From Hominisplanchenecus murintestinalis (GTDB lineage Bacteria > Bacillota > Clostridia > Lachnospirales > Lachnospiraceae): 64,000 nt of DNA. A program made the position numbers and the translations under genes. Of this stretch, positions 59,798-64,000 are shown in pieces. Below the pieces are notes generated by a model. That model saw only the letters and a program-made list of their open reading frames with translations. It searched no databases and was not told the DNA's origin. Position 1 is the first letter of the stretch. Each line of letters starts with the position of its first letter. The stretch covers positions 248,001 to 312,000 of the forward strand of contig SRZB01000001.1 in NCBI GenBank assembly GCA_004793585.1, read 5' to 3'.

Positions 59798-59889
59798 TAA
59801 TCTACTCTTTATAACACACAGGGGGAGGCTTTTGCTTAACTTATTGACATTGATTGAGCAACCCCCTCTTATAATTCAGGAATTACATT

Positions 59890-60444
59890 TTACTCGACTC
59901 CCTCAAAAATTTCTCCTAATGTCATCTTGATATGTGGAAATCCCCTGAGACATATTTCCGTCTCTGCATTATAATCCTCATCCTCCCTGTCATTCTGAAG
60001 CATATAATTTTGTTCCAGTATATACTTCCCATCTTGCAAAAAATAAATTTCCAAAGACCCCTGCGGTGAAACAATCCAATATTCTTCCACTCCTGCCTTT
60101 TCGTAGATGTCTTTCTTTTTCGTCCTATCTTTCTTTGCTGTTGAATGGCTTAATGTTTCAGCAATGAATTTTGGAATACCACTATAGGCTCCGCCCTTTA
60201 AATATTTTCGGTCGCATATAATCATAATGTCTGGACAGACATAATCATCATTTTCATCAGGATGATATTTAAAATCCAAGTTTTCAATAGACACAAGGCA
60301 TATACTATTTTTTAATCCTTGCTTAATCATAGCATAAATATTACCATTAACAATACAATGTCTATATTCTGGGGATGGTGACATATCATATATCACTCCG
60401 TCAATTTTTTCATCTTTTCTTCGCTCAAATTTAGCTAATCCCAT
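59890..60444 (-). CDS. Uma2-family (PD-(D/E)XK) endonuclease-like protein
   Basis: A 184-residue Uma2/DUF820 protein: YRHCIVNGNIYAMIKQGL, then VCPDIMIICD (catalytic Asp), IPKFIAETLSHSTAKKDRTK (Glu and the Ser/Thr-Lys motif), and YEKAGVEEYWIVSP. Uma2 proteins expand in cyanobacteria and some Firmicutes with no proven role. AAGGAGG before the ATG at 60444 decides against an earlier start at 60486. Confidence 0.85.
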   Translation of the reverse strand: MGLAKFERRKDEKIDGVIYDMSPSPEYRHCIVNGNIYAMIKQGLKNSICLVSIENLDFKYHPDENDDYVCPDIMIICDRKYLKGGAYSGIPKFIAETLSHSTAKKDRTKKKDIYEKAGVEEYWIVSPQGSLEIYFLQDGKYILEQNYMLQNDREDEDYNAETEICLRGFPHIKMTLGEIFEGVE

Positions 60445-60608
60445 ATTAATTACCTCCTTCTTACTTTCCACTATATCATATTTCACCGAATTTATGAAGA
60501 ATCATTTTTCCACCTGGGATGGCTTCAAAAATGAAGTCCCCTCTCAGGCTATAGGCAAAACCGATGCCAGGAATAATCCCCAGGTGTATTACAGCCTCCT
60601 TCATAAAT

Positions 60609-61073
60609 TTAACCTTTTCCACGTCCCCCGCCGCACATCCACGAAAATAAAAGGAAAACCAGAACCGCACCCGCTACAGGGAACAGCTTCCGCATTCCCT
60701 CTGCCATGAGCCCCAGGAACGGAACATGGAAAACTACCCTGCCCCTGAAATTCCTGTGCGTAGTGGTGACTCCGTCCGTTGCTTGATTGGCGTCCCCTTT
60801 TGTCTCGAGCCCCTCTTCCGTGACAGCATACACCCGGTGCATCACCCTGCCCTCCCCTGCCTGGAAGATGATGATGTCGCCTTTTTCTATAGAACCATAA
60901 CCACAGTGCATATCTGCTACTGCAAGGGAGCCTACTGGTATCCTTGGCTCCATGGAGCCGCTCTGGACAATAAGCGCTTCAAACCCGGCAAGCCGCCCTG
61001 CCCCCAGCAGGAGGAGCGGGCCGGCTGCCAGCAGCCAGGCTATTGCTAAAATTGCTGTTTTTACTGTTTTCAT
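60609..61073 (-). CDS. sipW: Signal peptidase I, SipW (S26B) type
   Basis: A 154-residue membrane protease with an N-terminal anchor, the catalytic Ser in QSGSMEPRIPVGS (about residue 39), and VMHRV in place of the Lys motif, so it uses Ser-His like archaeal and ER signal peptidases. A second hydrophobic segment lies at the C-terminus (GAVLVFLLFSWMC). It starts 10 bp after the giant surface protein and is probably dedicated to it, as SipW is to TasA. Confidence 0.9.
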   Translation of the reverse strand: MKTVKTAILAIAWLLAAGPLLLLGAGRLAGFEALIVQSGSMEPRIPVGSLAVADMHCGYGSIEKGDIIIFQAGEGRVMHRVYAVTEEGLETKGDANQATDGVTTTHRNFRGRVVFHVPFLGLMAEGMRKLFPVAGAVLVFLLFSWMCGGGRGKG

Positions 61074-61083
61074 ACTTCCACCT

Positions 61084-64000
61084 TTACCGTTCCACCGGGA
61101 TACGGTTCACTTTAATGTCTGTATGACGGTAGCTGTCCCATGCCTGTTTGTTGTTCGTAAACGTCACAACCGGTTCCCGGTCAGGCTCGCCTGTAGTATT
61201 TATCGTGACACTTGCTTTCTGGTAATCCTGCCCCGGTTCCATGGAACCGCTTACTGAAGTGCCCCAATCAGAACATCCGGTGACGCTGGTTACGCTGGTA
61301 TAAGGGGCGGCGTCCCGTTCAGAAACTTTATATTCCCCAACAGGCACGTCCCTAAACACATACGTCCCTTCCAACATGCCTTTGGTGTCTGCCGTCGTAT
61401 CTTCTGTGAATGTCACTGCCCCTGCATAACTGTGTTCTGTACCATCCTCTTCCGCCCCTACAAGGTCAAAAAGGAATGAAGGGTTTCCATGCGCCCAGAC
61501 AACGTCGGAGGCTTTTATCAGCTTCTTTACCGTTACAGTGCATATCTCCAGAAGTTCATCGTACATGGTAACTTCATGCACCCGTTTGTCTGGCGTAATT
61601 GTGAAAGTGACGGGGTCTGCCAGCTTATACCCCCTGGGGGCTTTATCCTCACGCAGGGTATATGCGCCGCCTGGCAGCCCATAAATCCTAACGCTGCCAT
61701 ACTGGCTGGAGGTGAGCTGCCTCACCACTTTCCCATTTGCATCCAGGATGGATAACTTTGCGCCGCCAACAGGCGCGCCTGTTTTCCTGTCCAGCTTATA
61801 CACGGCGAGTTCCGGAGGGTTCATCTTCACGACTGCCTTACGGGACGTTACCGTACGGCTGCCTGTACCGTACCCTGGTACGGCGTATGCGTATTCCAGG
61901 TCTGCAATGTTATCCCAGTAATAATAATAGCTAAAGAATGTGGGCTTTTTTGCCAGGCCCTCAAGGACACTGGGAGGCGCTGCCCACACTTCGTACTCTA
62001 TGCGGAATGTATTCCCCCTTGCGCACTCTGGGGAAATGGAGACATCTATTGTTTTTTTACCGCCAAAAGAAGAATCCAATGGCGATACCGTGATGCCAGA
62101 AGTTATCTGGTCCCAGCTGTCCCCTGACTGTTTATACACTGTTACATCTGTGACGCCCAGCCATTCCCAAAAAGTGTCGCTTACCACCGCACGGGTATAA
62201 TTTACATCATTGAAGGACACGTCAACATAATAATAGTAACGGTCACCGCCGTAATTGCTCAAAAATATCCCAGGATAGCTGTTATTCCCAGGATTGTACC
62301 ACTGAAGTTCCTGATAGGGGTCTTTTTCTTCGCTTACAGATTTTTCTATTGACACTATAGGCGGCATCGGCATATAAACATCAGCTTCATTCGACTTAAT
62401 GGCTGCATAATTAAAACGGGTGCCGCCGTCTAGGCTGTATTTAACATTCATTCCCGCCACATTTGGCCAGGCATAATAGGAACCTTCAATATCCGGTTTC
62501 GTTGGCAGTGACTGGAAACTTGAAATATCCTTAACCTTCACTGCATGTTCAATGCAGTAGGTCTCCCCGGCTGCCAGGTCGTCCTGTATGGCAACAAGGC
62601 CGGTACTGTAAATACGTATGCCATCAGATACAGCAGCCCATCTATCCCCGGATTTCCTGTAAACTTTCGTCCCTGTGCGCGTAAGCCAGGAGGGGAAACT
62701 GTCACCTATCTGCACATCATCTTTGTAAATACTGTCATCAAAAGATGCAACAATTCGGTAGTAATAAGAATCCCCGCAATAGTTTGGAAGATAAACTGCG
62801 CCCATGTCCCCAAGGCCATTATTGATATCAGGATCCAGGCTTGCGTATTTTTTTAAGGTAATGTCTGCCCGCCCCGGTACATAAGCGTATACATTATTGG
62901 AATTAACCGGAGTCCCATCCTTAACAAACCCTGCAATAAGGCAGCTATAGCTGATTGCTGCACTGTTCCCCCATGACCGCTTTCCATCGTACTGTTTATA
63001 CATTTGATCCAGGTATACATCCATAACATCCTCTGGGGCCACTTTTACTTCGTATTCTATACAGAAGGTATTCCCTTTTGCAGTACTGCCGGGTATAGAT
63101 ACTTCTATAGCCTTCTCAGAGCCATAGGTGGCATCTGCACCCGACACTGTAACACCGGAAGCCACCCTGTTCCAGCTATCACCTGACTTTTTGTATACCT
63201 TAGTGCTTATGATACCAAGCCATTCATGGAATACATCAGATACTACTGCATTTATGTAATCAGATGAGTCAAATTTTGCAACAATCCGGTAATAAAAAGT
63301 GTCCCCGCCGTAATGGGGAAGATTAAGGGCATTCCCACCAAGCCCATTGTTTGGGTCTGCATCTGTACCAATATACTTTTCCAGCGTTACCTCCGGCTCC
63401 ACTGGCAGACGGACACGCACCGTGTTGGAAGTAACTGGCGTACCCGTTACGCTATCTCCTGCCGTAGGGTACTTATAAGAAAGCGTCGCAGAATTATCCC
63501 AGTAGTAGTATTGGCCGCTTTGTGCGGGCTTTTTACTTGCCTTGCGCATATTTCTGGAGTTCAAGGGTATCACCTTATACTCTATACAATAAGTGTTCCC
63601 TTTTGCAGCGGATCCAGTAAAGGAAACTTCCATTGTCTTGCTGCTGTCAGAAGTATTTTTTTCCGGGAGTGTTACCCCTGACGTCACAGGAGTCCAGCTG
63701 TCCCCGGACTTCTTGTATACCTTTATATCATGGATTGCTTCCCAGGATGGGAATACGTCAGACACAGCCGCGCTTGTATAGACCGATTCACTAAACGAAG
63801 CGACCAGCCTGTAGTAATAAACATTCCCCGCAAACTTTGGAAGGTCTGCACCGCTGCTGGAGCCCAGCCCATCCCCTATATCAGAACTCAGTCCGACATA
63901 TTTCTTCAGTGACACTGCTGGCGGTTTCGGCATATAAGTGTATACTGTGTTAGAGGATACCGGGCTGCCGGCCGCTACAGAACCCTTATATCCATAAGTG
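61084..64000 (-). CDS. Giant repeat-containing surface protein (5' end outside window)
   Basis: The frame is open to the window edge, giving at least 972 residues. Four ~200-residue repeats begin with VSLKKYVGLSS, VTLEKYIGTDADPNNGLG, ITLKKYASLDPDINNGLG and VSIEKSVSEEKDPY, each with a YYYRLVASFDDSVY-like strand, SDVFPSWL and KVYKKSGDSW. Then come a SpaA/Cna-B-type domain (GAPVGGAKLSILDANGKVV, LPGGAYTLREDKAPRGY) and a last beta domain (VTVKKLIKASDVVW). No LPxTG or membrane anchor is seen at the C-terminus. It is probably a secreted or fibre-forming adhesin. Confidence 0.85.
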   Translation of the reverse strand, partial: TYGYKGSVAAGSPVSSNTVYTYMPKPPAVSLKKYVGLSSDIGDGLGSSSGADLPKFAGNVYYYRLVASFSESVYTSAAVSDVFPSWEAIHDIKVYKKSGDSWTPVTSGVTLPEKNTSDSSKTMEVSFTGSAAKGNTYCIEYKVIPLNSRNMRKASKKPAQSGQYYYWDNSATLSYKYPTAGDSVTGTPVTSNTVRVRLPVEPEVTLEKYIGTDADPNNGLGGNALNLPHYGGDTFYYRIVAKFDSSDYINAVVSDVFHEWLGIISTKVYKKSGDSWNRVASGVTVSGADATYGSEKAIEVSIPGSTAKGNTFCIEYEVKVAPEDVMDVYLDQMYKQYDGKRSWGNSAAISYSCLIAGFVKDGTPVNSNNVYAYVPGRADITLKKYASLDPDINNGLGDMGAVYLPNYCGDSYYYRIVASFDDSIYKDDVQIGDSFPSWLTRTGTKVYRKSGDRWAAVSDGIRIYSTGLVAIQDDLAAGETYCIEHAVKVKDISSFQSLPTKPDIEGSYYAWPNVAGMNVKYSLDGGTRFNYAAIKSNEADVYMPMPPIVSIEKSVSEEKDPYQELQWYNPGNNSYPGIFLSNYGGDRYYYYVDVSFNDVNYTRAVVSDTFWEWLGVTDVTVYKQSGDSWDQITSGITVSPLDSSFGGKKTIDVSISPECARGNTFRIEYEVWAAPPSVLEGLAKKPTFFSYYYYWDNIADLEYAYAVPGYGTGSRTVTSRKAVVKMNPPELAVYKLDRKTGAPVGGAKLSILDANGKVVRQLTSSQYGSVRIYGLPGGAYTLREDKAPRGYKLADPVTFTITPDKRVHEVTMYDELLEICTVTVKKLIKASDVVWAHGNPSFLFDLVGAEEDGTEHSYAGAVTFTEDTTADTKGMLEGTYVFRDVPVGEYKVSERDAAPYTSVTSVTGCSDWGTSVSGSMEPGQDYQKASVTINTTGEPDREPVVTFTNNKQAWDSYRHTDIKVNRIPVER

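Noticed and set aside
60476-60670. Minus-strand frame between Uma2 and SipW genes
   Set aside because: It overlaps the SipW C-terminus out of frame and has no RBS.

Overview
The window reads as chromosome from an anaerobic, endospore-forming Bacillota, most likely Lachnospiraceae. The evidence is spo0A with its own 0A boxes, the cotJ spore-coat operon, a Csp-like subtilase pair, a eukaryotic-type isocitrate dehydrogenase, GlgA, and the paired large DUF5716/DUF5717-like proteins that I recall mainly from Lachnospiraceae. No rRNA, tRNA, CRISPR array or complete IS element was seen.

Region 1 (1-30.3 kb) is mostly housekeeping. It holds a polar amino-acid ABC importer, an uncharacterised three-gene operon with an actin/Hsp70-fold protein and a 1187-aa partner, a decayed M24 peptidase beside an arginase-family gene and a truncated DeoR regulator, and an ABC-F protein. 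These are followed by an AAA/PD-(D/E)XK protein, icd, two divergent subtilases with small sporulation-like genes, an AIM24-TerD pair, a DUF362 ferredoxin protein, an aldo/keto reductase, glgA, spo0A and a HelD-like helicase. The region ends with a Crp/Fnr regulator next to thioredoxin and ferredoxin genes, whose two promoters carry the same palindrome centred near -41.

Region 2 (30.3-47.1 kb) is an accessory block of three independent two-component/ABC exporter modules: a LanFEG-like lantibiotic immunity module, an ABC-2 module and a FtsX/MacB-type module. Gene scars separate them: a mosaic of fragments from genes 18-23 kb away, a DinD tail, an IS3 remnant and a broken tnpV.

Region 3 (47.1-53.7 kb) holds a 322-bp element with long inverted repeats abutting a truncated metallo-beta-lactamase-fold gene, a decayed DUF3990 toxin-like pair, and a 137-bp MITE with an apparent 8-bp target duplication that rewrote the C-terminus of a WYL regulator. 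It continues with a TetR-MFS efflux unit with operator-like palindromes and a GyrI/TfoX/GyrI-DUF3795 operon.

Region 4 (53.9-64 kb) starts with a cotJ operon whose cotJC is cut after about 31 codons. Next to it lies a two-gene ATPase plus TOPRIM-like nuclease module that looks like an anti-phage system. It is followed by a YdeI-family gene split by a ~600-bp inverted-repeat element. That element encodes a 32-residue membrane peptide with a complete par/Fst-like type I toxin-antitoxin layout: extended -10 toxin promoter, direct repeats over the toxin start and in the antisense RNA, shared bidirectional terminator and a converging antisense promoter. A DUF6933-like gene, an IS1182-like remnant, a Uma2 nuclease, a SipW-type signal peptidase and a very large repeat-containing surface protein running off the window complete the region.

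The strongest candidates for undescribed biology are the toxin-antitoxin-carrying mobile element, the ATPase/TOPRIM module beside truncated cotJC, the actin-like three-gene operon, and the paired -41 palindromes of the redox cluster.
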